The translations under genes and the position numbers were made by a program. The notes under the pieces were generated by a model. The model worked only from the letters and a program-made list of their open reading frames with translations, did not search any database and was not told where the DNA came from. This document shows, in pieces, positions 36,273 to 48,678 of a stretch of DNA of 64,000 bases. The DNA comes from Amphirosellinia nigrospora (lineage: Eukaryota; Ascomycota; Sordariomycetes; Xylariales; Xylariaceae). The DNA is taken from the NCBI GenBank assembly GCA_004123355.1, contig SCHM01000001.1, forward strand, positions 7,450,193 through 7,514,192. Direction: 5' to 3'. Position 1 is the first letter of the stretch; every line of letters starts with the position of its first letter.

Positions 36273-36312
36273 GGCGAGGCGAGGCGAGGCGAGGCGATAC
36301 GATGCGATGCGA
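36273..36312. repeat. GGCGA pentanucleotide repeat
   Basis: Five perfect GGCGA units followed by TACGA and two TGCGA units, about 180-220 bp upstream of the PIL1 start codon. Confidence 0.9.
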
Positions 36313-37369
36313 CGAAGAGAGATATTGCGTTGTGAGAAAGATGTTAGATGCCTAACTACCTGGAGGATCAACAATACGAGGAGTGGGATGTTCAAAGCGA
36401 TCGACTTGACTCGTCGCATAAATACGTGTGGAATAATTGGAACAACACCCAACCGATGCTTGTGGCTGCGGCGGCTGGAGCTGTGAGCATCCCCTGGAAC
36501 TACGTCATTAGATCTTTCGGCCTAAGGCGATTTAGTGTCAGGCGCATTTAGTACCTCCTAGGTAGCTTTGCCAGCCAATCAATGGCGAGTACGCAGCGCG
36601 CTAATGTCTAAGGCAGCAACAGATGCAGACTACTGTACTTGAGTGATATCGTCATGGTAGTCAGTCAGCTTCATTTGCTGTAGTTTACACTACACTGCTA
36701 TCCAAATCCGGCCATTTCGTGATTGAGATGATTCTTTGTAGACACAGCAACCATCCAAACAAGAAGTCGGCCTGCCCATACCCCTACAAGCGCGAAAAAT
36801 TATTCGCAGCCTTACAAGTCACTTCTTTAGTTTTAGGCCGGGAGAGTATACCTACAAGTATATGACCGTCAACTCATCAACCCCTAATCATGCACGCATA
36901 GAGGGGATAGGGCGCCAATTATACATTGTCGATTGATAGAAAGAGTCTACATGTCTTGATCAGAACTTGTTCTTCCTAGGTATAATAGCCCCCTTTGGCA
37001 GTCTTCCATAATGTAAAGAGATTTCATACATGCAAGAGTATAACTTTCAATGCGATAGTTTTATCCTAAGAAAGAGATAGCCAACATTTAGATGCAAGAA
37101 ATAATGAAATAGAAGGTTCCTCTATCATGTAGGATTGCTTGATTGATTAGGTATACTTTGAAACCAAATAAAGGCTAGATATCCTTCTTTAGAATGCGAT
37201 AATCTATAATCCTATGTAATGTGTATGAGCGTACGCCACAATAATTTCCCCAGCCACTTCCCATCAGCCTCAAGCCACCAAGGTACCCTAGCTCCGGATT
37301 TTAACGCCTTACTTACTCCATCTTCTTGAAGCGCGTCGCCGAATGAGCCATGAATAGCATACAGATACC

Positions 37370-37379
37370 TACCTAGGTA
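37370..37379. other. TACCTAGGTA palindrome
   Basis: Perfect 10-bp palindrome in intergenic DNA; partial versions occur at 11824, 17786, 24302 and 36556. Confidence 0.6.
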
Positions 37380-37829
37380 ATGTTTACACACAACGGCAGG
37401 TACGGTAACCCGTTTTACATTGTCACGTTAATTAGAACTCTCCAACACGCTAACTAACATCTCATAGATTTTAAACTGGACTTGTATTTTGGTGATCAGA
37501 ACGCGTTTGTGAGCCGACAGGAACGGCCTCGCAGAAGTCGTCGCCTCATTTCACCTTTTCTCTATCATCAACATTCTACGCTTTGATTATCAAATCAACT
37601 CACCTACGGGCATTTCTGTCCTTGCCTCAATATTGAACACTACTTATTAAAACGTGCATTTCGTAACCGGCTTGGTTGCATTGCGGCGTCTTCGAGAAAA
37701 GGGTTGGACTGGATAGTACCTGCCTTGGCATGGTGCAGGCCATTGCCGATAGTTGATATTCAGGTTATTGATGTATCTTCGGTCTCTGGATCCTAAGCCT
37801 GGGCCTGTGGTAAAGGGGTAGTTCCTTAC

Positions 37830-40800
37830 GATGGCGAGACCGGGCTTTCCTTCCAGGCTACCATCCCAGACAGCGAGCCTGACGACGTGACATCTTCTCC
37901 CGCCCCGCGAAGTCGCAAACCTATCAGCCCTCCTACGCTAACTCGGCGGTCATCGGCAACAGGCCAGACTGGATTCACCTCACTTAATTCTTCAACACCC
38001 TCGAGAACAAGCCAGGGTCCCGCGCCAAAATCAGCCAGCCAGGATTCAAAAGGAAATAATCTACCCTTCTGGTCATCGGGCACCGCAAAAGGCAGTAGTC
38101 ATGATGACTCAACTTCCTCCTCATCCATCAACAGCCTGCAAATCAGAAGACACCTAGAATTCAGACCCCTAAGAAGGGCGAGGTGAATTTGGTGAAGATC
38201 GAGGCATCATTGCACGATTTCTCGCAAGAGATTGGTGTGAATCATGCCAACCTCACATCACGATTAATCTATGATACTTGGAAAAGAGACGCACCGCAGC
38301 AGCGGTTGGTCAGTACGAAAGATGCCTTCGCTGGAATAAGACTTAAACCGGTAGACCCAAATATCAAGTCCTCGGAAGCAGTGCGCATCAAAACGAAGGT
38401 TAGTACCACTCTCTTCTGGGAAAAGTAATGACAGCAATACCTGACACATTAGCTCAGCAAGTTGGCCAAGGTCGGTCGGGAAAGCAGGAAAAACGAGAGC
38501 GATATCCCGTCATCTGCATAAAGACCGACAAGGAGCAGCTTCCTCGCTATGCCTGCCACCATGTTCACATCAAGAAGAATATACTTTCGCCAAATACGCC
38601 GCTCACATATGTCCCACATCTGCGAGATTTGGCAGACAACGAGGAGGGTGTATATCGACGCTGGCTTGAAAACTTGGAAGCCATGGACAAAACGTCTGGG
38701 TTCAAGACATTGAGTCGTCACGAGAAAGTAGTCAAGACTATCCAGAAGGAGCGCGCTACTACACTTCTGGAGTATCTCGATGTTTGGCTGGCTAAACTTG
38801 GCATCGAACACTGCACCAAGGCAGCACTCATTCGCCATGTGGCTAGCCAGAGTGATGCGGTGACGCCGCAGCAAAATCGAGCCTCTTGCATTCGTACAAC
38901 AACGAATCTGGCTCGCCACGGTCAGCTAGAATAGTCCGAACATTCGAACAAGCCTTTGATCGCGTATTCAATAGCGAGAAGCTTAATGAGCGTGCTATCC
39001 CACTTCGCGACGTGCTATTACTCGACAAATCTGTCGACACGATCGTTGATCCGAAAAAAATGATGAAGGATACTCCTAGCCAAGCCAAGACAGCAGAGGA
39101 AGATAAGTCGGTCGAATCATTTCTTGAGACTTACTCTCTCCTTGGCTGTTTGGTGTGCACTGGTCACTCTTGTGAACACGGTGAGTACGGTGTCGACAAC
39201 GAACGCAAGCGTTTCTCTGTCGAAGTAGTTGGTGGTTTATCACATATGATAGGCCAACAACTTGCCGAGAGGCACAAAAGTATCAACAGTAACGAAGTCT
39301 CTCCTAGCATGACTAAAATCGCCTGTGGCGATGAGTGCTTTCTGAAAGGGCGTCCAGGTACCCGCTCTCGTCCTTGGAATGAAGCAGAAGTTCTGCTTCT
39401 TAAATCCTTTTATTTGAACTTTCACGAAACTTCCATTCCAGTGCAATGCGCCACCGCCGTGGCCACAGGTCGCCCATGCTGGATGTACAAAGACAAATGG
39501 ATAAGATGATGGATTTGTCCCTTCCTGACGTTATCGAACCCCACCAGTCCAGGTTAAACCTTTGTCATGGTACGATCGGCATAGGAAGATACTGATAGGG
39601 GATTGGCAAGCGCACACTAAGACCCACGAACACCCAACGGAAAGATCACTTTGACCCATGCCATCATGATGGACCATGCGATAAGAACTGCCCTTGCGTC
39701 CAAAATCATATCATGTGTGAGCGATTCTGCCGTTGCACGGCAGAAACCTGTGCCAACAAATTCACCGGCTGTGCCTGTCATGCGAATGGGAAATCCTGCA
39801 TGGCCAAGCAGAAGGATCGACCTTGCATCTGCGTTCTACTCAACCGAGAATGCGATCCGGCTTTATGTGGTACCTGTGGTGCTGATGAGAGAGGAATGCC
39901 TAATAATATGGATGATGAAGTTTTGCATTCTTTTGGGTGCCAGAATTGTGCTCTCCAGCGTGGCAAATCGAAGGCTGTTGTCCTTGGAAATCAAAGATTT
40001 CTGGGTACGGGCTATTCACAACTGAAGATATTGCTCAAGACGAATTTGTCATCGAATATGTAGGCGAGCTTATCAGTCAGGATGAAGGGGTTCGTCGTGA
40101 GGCCCGCCGTGGGGATATTTTTGACGAAAGTTCAAATTCCTCTTACCTCTTCACTCTGCTAGAGCAAGAAGGTATTTGGGTTGATGCCGCTATCTACGGA
40201 AACCTTAGCCGGTATATCAATCACCAGGATTCGAACTGCAACGTCACGCCGAAAATTCTATATGTTAATGGCGAATATCGCATCAAGTTCACATCATTGC
40301 GCGACATTAAGGCCGGTGAAGAGCTTTTCTTCAACTATGGGGAGAATTTTCCCAACTTGACTAAGAAGCTACTACAAGAAGGAAAAGCCGAAAAGAAGAG
40401 ACGTAAGGCCAAGGAACAGGCCCCCCTCCAGAAAATGGAACGAAAATAAAAAAGAAGCCGGGTCGCAAGCCAGGGAGAAAACCGGGTCGAAAGCCTGGTC
40501 GAAAACAAAGCAAACATTCGTCGCATTAGAGTCTGAAGGAGAAAATGATGATATTGTTGATGAACCGATGGATGACCTGTTTGCCGATATCGGTCCACCT
40601 CACCAACGTAAACGAAAGCGAGCCGCCATTACGGACTCAGATTCGGGCGACTATCGGCCTGATATCGTTGATTCTCAGGATGATACACGATCTGGTACCG
40701 CACCAGTAACTTCATTTGAGTTTCAGCCACGCCCTCCGATGTCTGGGAGATTGAAACGAAGGCGTCTACCCAATGGCACATTTGCGGCTGGCCGGTCCGC

Positions 40801-41420
40801 TGAAATGGACGGAGCTGGTGAGGACGAAGAATATTCACCGAGGCGAGTATCCAAAAAGGCATATCCACTCGTCTTCGAAGGCATCTCAGCGTCAGGCGCG
40901 ACCAAAGATTCCCAAGCACCCATTCCCACCACCCCGAAACGACGGGGTAGGAAGCCTAAGAACCGTAACGTGCCTATAAAGGAAGAAGAAAATATACCCG
41001 TTGTGCCAGAGAGCGGTCATAGTAGTACGCGAGCGAGCATTCAGAACAGTAGCCGCTATAGCCACACCGAGGCTCGTCTCGAGCTAGACGATGACTCTCA
41101 CCTTATCGAGACACCGTCAAGGCTCCGGGTTCGGCGCGCGAATACCCAAGTGATAGAGTCTAGTCCGCTCTCAACACCCGGCGATTCAGGAGCCGAGCTT
41201 TCTGACTCTGATGTACCGCAACCACGGAAAAGGGGTCGGAAAAAAAATCGCAACCGCTGATGACGAATATAATGGCAGCAGCTGGACGGATAGTGACGGG
41301 GTCAGACACCTCGGAGCTCAAGAGACCGATGAGGACGAAGATGAAGATGAAGATGAAGATGATTCAGGTCCTATCGACCGCCGCCGTAGGAGACGTCGAC
41401 CGGCTAGATACGAAGACTAG
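37830..41420 (+). CDS. KMT6: H3K27 methyltransferase KMT6 (E(z) homolog)
   Basis: No ATG lies at the front of the first open frame (PDSEPDDVTSSPAPRSRKP), so a start exon is probably missing upstream. An intron at 38399-38457 (GTTAGT...CTCAG) keeps frame. The middle region is followed by the Cys-rich pre-SET/CXC domain (about 39640-39960: DPCHHDGPCDKNCPC, ERFCRCTAETC, GCACHANGKSC) and the SET domain (about 39990-40350: YGLFTTEDI, FVIEYVGEL, RYINHQDSNCN, ELFFNYGE). This order is that of Enhancer of zeste, the catalytic subunit of PRC2, which trimethylates H3K27 to silence facultative heterochromatin. A long tail carries a PGRK x4 basic repeat (about 40450-40500) and an acidic DE microsatellite run. 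The frame changes about nine times, mostly one A lost from short A runs (38140, 38873, 39988, 40432, 40502, A8 at 41240). Each correction restores conserved residues, so the gene is probably intact. Confidence 0.88.
41328..41362 (+). repeat. GATGAA hexamer microsatellite in KMT6 tail
   Basis: Short in-frame repeat encoding an Asp/Glu run near the C-terminus. Confidence 0.8.
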
Positions 41421-42679
41421 GCCCTCTTGCGATGATGATGAGTTATTTCTAGGTTGAGTGTTCCTGTATTATATATTTGGCTTCATTCGCATGTAATCTT
41501 GCTTGATTCCTGGCGCTTTAGGTCAGGGACAAGTCGCTACTTAGGTTTTTGTAATCAACGATACACTGATCGTTGGGGACGGACGGCTTGAACGAATGGA
41601 GCTAATGTTTAATGGCTTATCGAGATCACATCTTTTTCTGTGCATTATCGCCCCAAGATGTCTTGTTGTTGGCTCAGTATATCATTGATGAGGCGAATAA
41701 AGTTATTATTTTTCTCAATTATGGACACGCCATGCTGCCAAATCGTGATGGTCACTCAACGATAACCATTTCAGTACCTTATACAGGTGTGATTCATAAA
41801 TCTTTCTCTCCCTTCCTCTTATCTCTCTATTCATGCTGTCAGTAAGAGATTGTTTCAAGTGTCATACCTGAAGGTATTACTGATATTAATCAGAAAGTTA
41901 GGACCTGGTTGTTTTCAACCGACTGTCATAAGGTACACTCACAACAAAGAAGTTCTTGTTCAAGCAAAGGTGGATTTATAGGCATTTGCGCAACAATAAG
42001 TGTCTATTGCCGAGTATAGATCCCGCATCACCGATACATTGTCTACTTAACTGCATTATTGTGACGGGAGAACTACTTTGCAGACCCATCAGGATGGGGG
42101 CGGGTTTTTGAAGAATCCACCATAATCAACAAAATGTTCCAGTAAAGTAGGCGGCCGAGCACAGCGTCGCACTATGTTATATATTGTGACAAGGGCTTGT
42201 GTTCAAGTGCTTTTTGGAGTTTAATTTAGCTAATAATATCTTTGGTGTCTGTAGGGGCTCTGGTTTCTTAGGACTCTCCGGGACTCTATGTGACTCCTGT
42301 GGCTATAATACATCTTCTAGGCACAATTACTGAGAAGAGGTTGGATATGAAGCCAAGTGAAATAGTTTGGAATAGCTACAGCATGCGGCAGCCGAAGGTC
42401 TGAAAAAGTTAGACAGAAGTTGATATCAGAGTAAGAAGGCCGAATGCAGTTTGCTTGATACGACTAGACCGAGTTATAAAGTCGACTCCTAAATTAACAA
42501 AAGGACTATACCATAGTTAACCACATTTTGAAACCCCTGGTTCTAAAAGACTGATTTGATAAAAGGTTTGGTAGAACTGTAATCTTGATTTTCGTCCCTC
42601 ATGGCCAAATACTGCTCCATCTCATCTTAACCTCCAACCCCAAATGTTTCACATAACTCCCCATCACTACTTTAATAAC
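41421..42679. other. intergenic, 3' flanks of convergent KMT6 and DUF4360 genes
   Basis: No coding signal; AT-rich. Confidence 0.4.
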
Positions 42680-43511
42680 TTATTCATCACACTTCTCCCA
42701 ATCATAGCTGAAACCCAATTGAGTACCATAGTACTGGATCGTGCCATCATCGTTAGTAGAGTGTCCACTGTCCACAACACCCTTCTCGCCTGTGCCACCG
42801 ATCTTGAGCTCAGTCCTGAACTTCAACTTAGCAGCACCACAAGTGGGTACCCTGTGTGGCGGCTCTGACGTGGGGCTCTTCATATACAATAGCGGCCAGG
42901 TATCGCCAGATAAGGTAGGGCCCGTGAGACTGAGAGAGTCGGTGACCTGGGGAGGGTGAAGTTAGTATAGCAACATAGGACTCATATCAAGGAAGATGTG
43001 ACTTACATCAGCATCGAGATACGCAAAGGTGAAGGTTGCCTCGACATCTTTATCAAGGTCGTATGTCGCGACGATCTATAAACAATTAGGATCTAGCTCC
43101 ATAGGCATAGGCATACACATCATCACTCACCTGGGTCACATTCTTGTGAAGTCTAAGTCTATAATCCGCCGTTTCCACATCACTATCCACCTTTGCTAGC
43201 TCGGTGTACAGCACTTCAGCCTCGCACCAAACAGACTCGGTCTTGCCCAGCTCAACATGCAAGGCCGGGTATGCGATGAACCAGTTGTAGATTTCGGTGC
43301 CGTCCACGCTGTTTGAGCCATAGGTTAGGCGCGTAGAGCGGAGGTTACCACTACCATCAGGCTTGCCAAAGTCAGGGCAGCCAGGGCCCTCGAGAGCGGT
43401 GATGTTGAATCGCCAGTTCCTGGGGAGGGTGCGAACAGGGTCATCGCTGGGGGCGGGACGGGCAGAAACAAGACCCAACAGGGAGACTGAGGCTGCGAGA
43501 ATGAACTTCAT
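42680..43511 (-). CDS. secreted DUF4360 protein
   Basis: Three exons, 43131-43511, 43007-43075 and 42680-42946, separated by introns of 55 and 60 nt (GTGAGT...TTATAG and GTAAGT, TACTAAC branch, CCCCAG), encode 238 residues without any frame break. A signal peptide (MKFILAASVSLLGLVSARP) is followed by an ALEGPGCPDFG motif, WCEAEVLY, DLDKDVEATFTFAYLDAD, TCGAAKLKFRTEL and a final GTIQYYGTQLGFSYDWEKC. The conserved cysteines and beta-rich pattern match DUF4360, a family of fungal secreted proteins of unknown function. A TATA element (TATAAAA on the minus strand) lies about 100 bp upstream. Confidence 0.82.
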
Positions 43512-46041
43512 AGTGAAATTTAAGTTTTGAGCTCAAGTCTTTTCGGTGTTTTGTGATGTTTTAGGTGCGACAATGAAGTTGTTGGCCGTGGCGGACGGCT
43601 GGTTTTATACGCTGAAACGGGAGAGCCAGCGACTCCAGAGTTCAAGTCATACCCGAACTTCTACGAAATAAATTCCTAACCCTCCATCTGGAAGGTTTGG
43701 AGCATACCGCCTCACAACAGTGACAACGGATTTACATCCTACGTAGGGTGCGGATCGTGCGGTTGTTCGTCTATCTACGGCTTGGTCCGGTCATCATGCG
43801 GGGTTTGAACCATGGCAGGCGATAGGTGGAAGATGACTATAAATGAAAGGGTCGTGAAGTTTGGTGGTGGTGTTCCAGGAAGTGGCGGCAAAACTGTATC
43901 GAAAGGCCAAGCACAATTATAAACGGCTACCACGACGGGATGACCTCTAATACTTATCGGCATAAACATTCGGGACCGAAGTCCATGTCCATTACCTAAT
44001 TCAGTACCGGCTCAAGATCGAGCATGCATCGTGTATGCGCCCACATGCACTTATATGCACCCCACGTTTAGCCTATACAACTCTGCCGAACTATCGTAAG
44101 GTGTGTTATTTCAGACTCACATCTCAATCTTACAAGTCTAAGACGCTTTTTAAGTGCTACTTGTTCATTGTACATGTCTTTGATGTAGGTGAGAGTCTTC
44201 GGAGATCGAGATTCGAGAGCTTCTCTCGCCCCAGTCTCATAGAAACCTCTACCATACAGGGATATAAGTACGTGACTTGACCGAAAGTTGTAAGTTTCAT
44301 TGAAATAGTGTCGTTTAACGGTAATTAGGTAGCAACGAAACGATTTGTCAAAGATGCAGGGTAACATCTTTCTTTCCGTGTGGTTATGTATGTTTTTACA
44401 TATATATCCAAGGGTAAACTCTGACAAGCCCTCCTCCCTGTTACCCTTAATGTTAAAACTAGAAGGCCAAGACCTAATCACTTGGGTTGAACCCTACATC
44501 ACAATTGTGAATGTCATAAAACTTCTTTCATTGGCTCTTACTAAAACCATCTCTTGAAAATGTAACGTACCCCAGGAATTCGCCAAGGTAAGTTTGCAAC
44601 ATCGGCCAAAGCCAACTTCCTTTCGCCGTGCCGTGTTTCTAAAATTGGATAAGTGAGTCTCATAATAGAGGTCAATCGGCCTGTGTATCTTCCGCTCCGA
44701 TATATACAGTTGCGTTATGTCGACGTCTTTTGTATCTTGAATGGCACCTCCTCAAGTCGGGAGAACGGTGTCACGATCCTCGCAAGGGGGAAGGGTGTAA
44801 ACATCTGTTGTTGCACAGAGGACCAGTGAGGTCATCTCCGTGGGCCCTATATGACTACTTGACTATATACAGAGAGTCTCTTTGTGCTCAGATCCCTGTT
44901 TCCTGGCAAACGGTGTCAGCTGCGAAAAGTCCGGAGCAACCCCTTTTCATCACATCAGCTATGGTTCCGATATTGGGATGGTTACGTTTTCTGGCCGTCG
45001 TAAAACAAGGCACGGAAACCGGATCCAGAATCACCTATTAACAGAATCGTGAGTGACAACCTCTTTCCGTTTGAACCAATGACTTGTCCTTTTCACTAGA
45101 TGCAGCTGTAACACGCTATATGCCATGATTGGGACCCTGTCACAAAGAACTCGAAATATTTCATACTAGATTCAACTCCTAACAAGTCCTAAAGAAGCGA
45201 TGATCATTATTCTGCTTGTCAAACGGACAAGTTAGATCAACCTTCCAATAACTTCCAAGATCAGCAGAGTGGACTTGACATTTTCGGGTCTGTGCTTGCG
45301 CCTAACAATTCTATGTTGTGGAACACCTGCCAGGTAACCTTAGAACGCGCTTGGTCTCGCATCAAATGCCGATATCTTTCAAGGAGAGGTCTGACCGGGA
45401 GTAAATTTATGGCCTCAAGGTCCATATGGCGTGCTTTTGGTTATTAGTTAGTCCCCATCTAAAGTGCTGCCTACATCCATGATTATGAGGTGTATGAAAA
45501 GACCTTACGGAGTGTTCTGTGAAATTCATTAGTTCACAAATACGGGAGGAACCGGGATGGGAAGAAATGAGAGGTCCTAAGAAACCAATTTGGGAAGACT
45601 ACACAACATCCGAACAAGACTCATGCAAACTATCGGCTGTCATGAACCATGAAGACTGTGATAAGCTGTTAGAAATGGTTGAGATCTGAGAGCTTCAGGG
45701 GAGGATTGATCACTCTATTGGACCCTGCTTACTACCTACTTGGCTATATTGAAGTTTTTTTCATCGACTCTGTGTGGATAATTCTAACATGCAACGATAA
45801 GGGGTATCACAATGCACAGCACCTATATAGACAGGGCCAACACATCAAAGGTAATGTGGCTATACTGCCACGATGAATCAGCGAACACCTCCATACCGAA
45901 TGTTCAATCTTGCGATGTTTTCTAGTGATGAGTCACCCTAAACTATAGGTAGTTTTGTGATTATGAATTATTGACTAAGTAGCGATTTATTATCTAATGT
46001 TCACACCGTTCCGTACCTATACGTCCGACATCTTCTCCTTC
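43512..46041. other. intergenic, no gene supported
   Basis: About 2.5 kb of AT-rich sequence. Short ORFs (44068-44481 -, 44730-45041 +) show no domain, signal peptide or intron partner. Confidence 0.4.
43613..43619 (-). promoter_or_regulatory. TATA box of the DUF4360 gene
   Basis: TATAAAA on the minus strand, about 100 bp before the ATG at 43511. Confidence 0.55.
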
Positions 46042-47607
46042 TCATGGATTCACCCACGGTATCTTTCCCGATTTGATGTCTGCTTGGATAAAATCGAACT
46101 TGTGCATTTTCCGGAGAACATCGTTGCCCACTTTTGTGAAAACTTTTCGTCTGCGAAGAGCCAAGGGACGAGGACATCCCCATGAACCAGGACAAATAGC
46201 TGTCCCAGGTACTAACACGGATCATCTTCGCTGCCATGTCGCATATGAGCCGCGATTCCTCGCGGCGGAGGTTCTGGTATTCTTCAAACATACGCTCGAT
46301 CGTCTCTGTGTCTGGGTTGGGGTCCTTACTCAATACCTCATGGAGCTTGTTCACCAATACTATACCAGATTGAATGCCATTATTGACACCCATGCCCGCA
46401 GCTGCAGTCATTTGGGCAGCAGAATCGCCGGCCAACACTATTCGGCCATGGTACCAATGTTTCATGAGGCCTTCATGCTGATTGACCAACTTAGTCCATT
46501 CGCAGTTCTCGTAGAGCTCTGGGAAGGACAGTTTCGGCATCATCATGACGTCGGAGAAGGCTTCCACGAGCTCGGCCACCTCGTCCTTGTTGTACTCCTT
46601 TTTGAGCTGTGTTGTGGGATTCTGGAGCTTTCTATAGACGGCGAAATGCATACGTTTATCGTCTGCTGAAATCTGCGAACACCTATATGTCCCATGTGTC
46701 TCGTAAAAAGTCTTGAACTCGGCATTTGGAACATACTTCGCTCGTCCGTACTACGGTATGATACGTTAGTTAGGATCTCTCCAATGGGTAGAAGGAGGAG
46801 ATAAAATAAAGAGCTCAAGACTCCTCAAAACAAACAAATGCTGCGACATGCGAAGTGACGTGGTACGTACCATGATCTGGTAATTCGATACAATAGGTTC
46901 TTCGTCCTTTGCAATATCATTCCCAGCTTCTTTGGCCAGCCTTTGCATGATGTCTCGAGTTCGTGAGTGTACGCCATCAGCGCCGATGACAATAGAGCCC
47001 TCCTCAACACTCCCGTCGTAAGGCTCACTCGCACGCCGTTCTTAGTCATCTCGATGTTTTCGATGCCTGTGTGCGAATCTTGGATTCACTACCTGGTAAA
47101 CCCTCGAGTAACGTCTGGACCAATAACGGACGTGAGAAGTTCATGCACGGATAGCCGTGACTAAATTTTGAATTAGTATAGGATGATGGTGGATATCTTC
47201 AAGGGCAACATACTTATCGGAAAGATATTTGAAGATTGGCGATGTTCGAACTTTTGTTCCGTCGAGGCGTATGTTTGTCTTTTCGTGTAATGGGATGTAA
47301 CGGCCCTCGCAAGCCTCAAGGATCCCGAGCTGATCAAATACTCTCACTGAGTGCGGCCAAAGCTGTGCATAGAAACACGTCAATCGAGATTTCCAAGTCT
47401 AACTTCCCCATGTAAAATGACAAGATCAGGAGATCAATAACGCAAAGTGTCTATACGCACCATGACACTTGCTCCAGACTCAGAGATGATGGTAGGATGG
47501 CGCTCGATAATTAGGAAATCTAAGTTTGCTCTCTTCAAACCATTGGCGATAGCAAGACCAACCGGACCGCCTCCGATGATAATCGCACGAAACGTGTTTT
47601 TAGTCAT
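46042..47607 (-). CDS. FAD-dependent monooxygenase (PHBH type)
   Basis: The ATG at 47607 opens the dinucleotide-binding motif IIIGGGPVGLAIANGLKRA, then FLIIERH. Exons are 47461-47607, 47214-47362, 46871-47160 and 46042-46750. Introns have GTGCGT, GTATGT and GTACGT donors, and TACTAAT and CTAAC branch sites. The second FAD motif, IVIGADGVHSRTRD, lies in exon 3, and the third, GRIVLAGDSAAQMTAAAGMGVNNGIQ, in exon 4. This order defines class A flavin monooxygenases of the PHBH fold (FAD-binding PF01494), which hydroxylate or epoxidise aromatic, polyketide or terpene substrates. One G is missing near 47012, another shift lies near 47075, and the last 40 codons shift twice, ending IPWVNP. Its substrate is unknown; no biosynthetic core gene is nearby, so I see no cluster. 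Confidence 0.82.
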
Positions 47608-48678
47608 TGTAATTCTATCAGTCTGTCTTGTAAAGTATAACGTATGAGGAGTAGTAGGCTTAGAGAAGAAGGAGGGACTTCGGTGTTCACGTTAGGAAAA
47701 TAATAAGGTGAAGAGGGAGGTAAGTTCTAATTGATGGTATACAGTCATTGACACGACTGAGACACCAAAGGGCAGAAATGAAGACTCTTATAGCAAAAGT
47801 GTATCAAGTCTACACGTCATGCCTAGCAGCTCCCTTACCTCTCCGTTAATCAGCTGTTGTCGTGGTCGTCAGCTAATCCAGCGCCCTATTTCCTAATACG
47901 GAATCAATATGCGCCGGGCTTAGCGGAATGTTTTTAGGTGGAGTTAGCATTCATCGATCATGACTCTTGACAGTGAATCGTATTAAAATAACATCTATCT
48001 GTTTCAAAAGTGTTCTTGGGTGTAGGCCATAACTATTAACTGTGCCTATTCATATCGGCTGACTGCGGTGGTGAGGACACGAGCATAAAGAAGTTCTTGG
48101 CGTTAAAATTAGCCTCTTTTACAGCTACACCACCGCTAAAGAAGTCGCGATGTGTCTTGTAGCATAGGAATAAACCCCGACCAAGTTCTCGTTGCTAAAG
48201 TAGGTTATATCATGCGTAGCCATAATTAGATATTTAAGTAAAGTCACAAGTTCAAGCACCGGATTAATACGTATGCACAGTTAACTTTCTAGCGCTCTTT
48301 GACGCCCCGGAAATCTTGGTGATGGCACTGTTTCTTGGCATTAATCCCTAAGTAGGCCCCAAGCTGCTAGATTACCATGTTCGTCCGAATATAGATAGCT
48401 TCTTACATCGATGAAAGGGAAAACATATAGGAGATGATATTGGAACAGGAAATCCCGAAATCCCGGATTAGCCCTAGATAATGTTATCGAAATCATGCTC
48501 TGCCCCCAAAGAGAAATTAAGAAGGTCCTGCACCCGGCATTTTCCAGACCTAGAACCCTAATATCAATCGATAAGGTCATGCGCCATCATCTTAAACCAA
48601 TGAATCATTATCGAAGCCAGTTTCTTACAGTCGAGGTCTAGTTAACGTCCCAGCTTGAGTCTTTTACTTCAGTGCTTA
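47608..48678. other. intergenic, no gene supported
   Basis: Promoter of the monooxygenase and 3' flank of the hydrolase; nothing else seen. Confidence 0.4.

Larger units (their letters stand above)
36096..37829. other. divergent intergenic region PIL1/KMT6
   Basis: Holds the PIL1 promoter with a 5-bp repeat, a perfect TACCTAGGTA palindrome at 37370-37379, and probably the missing first exon of KMT6. Otherwise no gene seen. Confidence 0.5.

Noticed and set aside
37830-41420. KMT6 as a true pseudogene
   Set aside because: All breaks are one-base changes at short runs and every conserved CXC and SET residue is kept once frame resumes; the same holds for RAD2.
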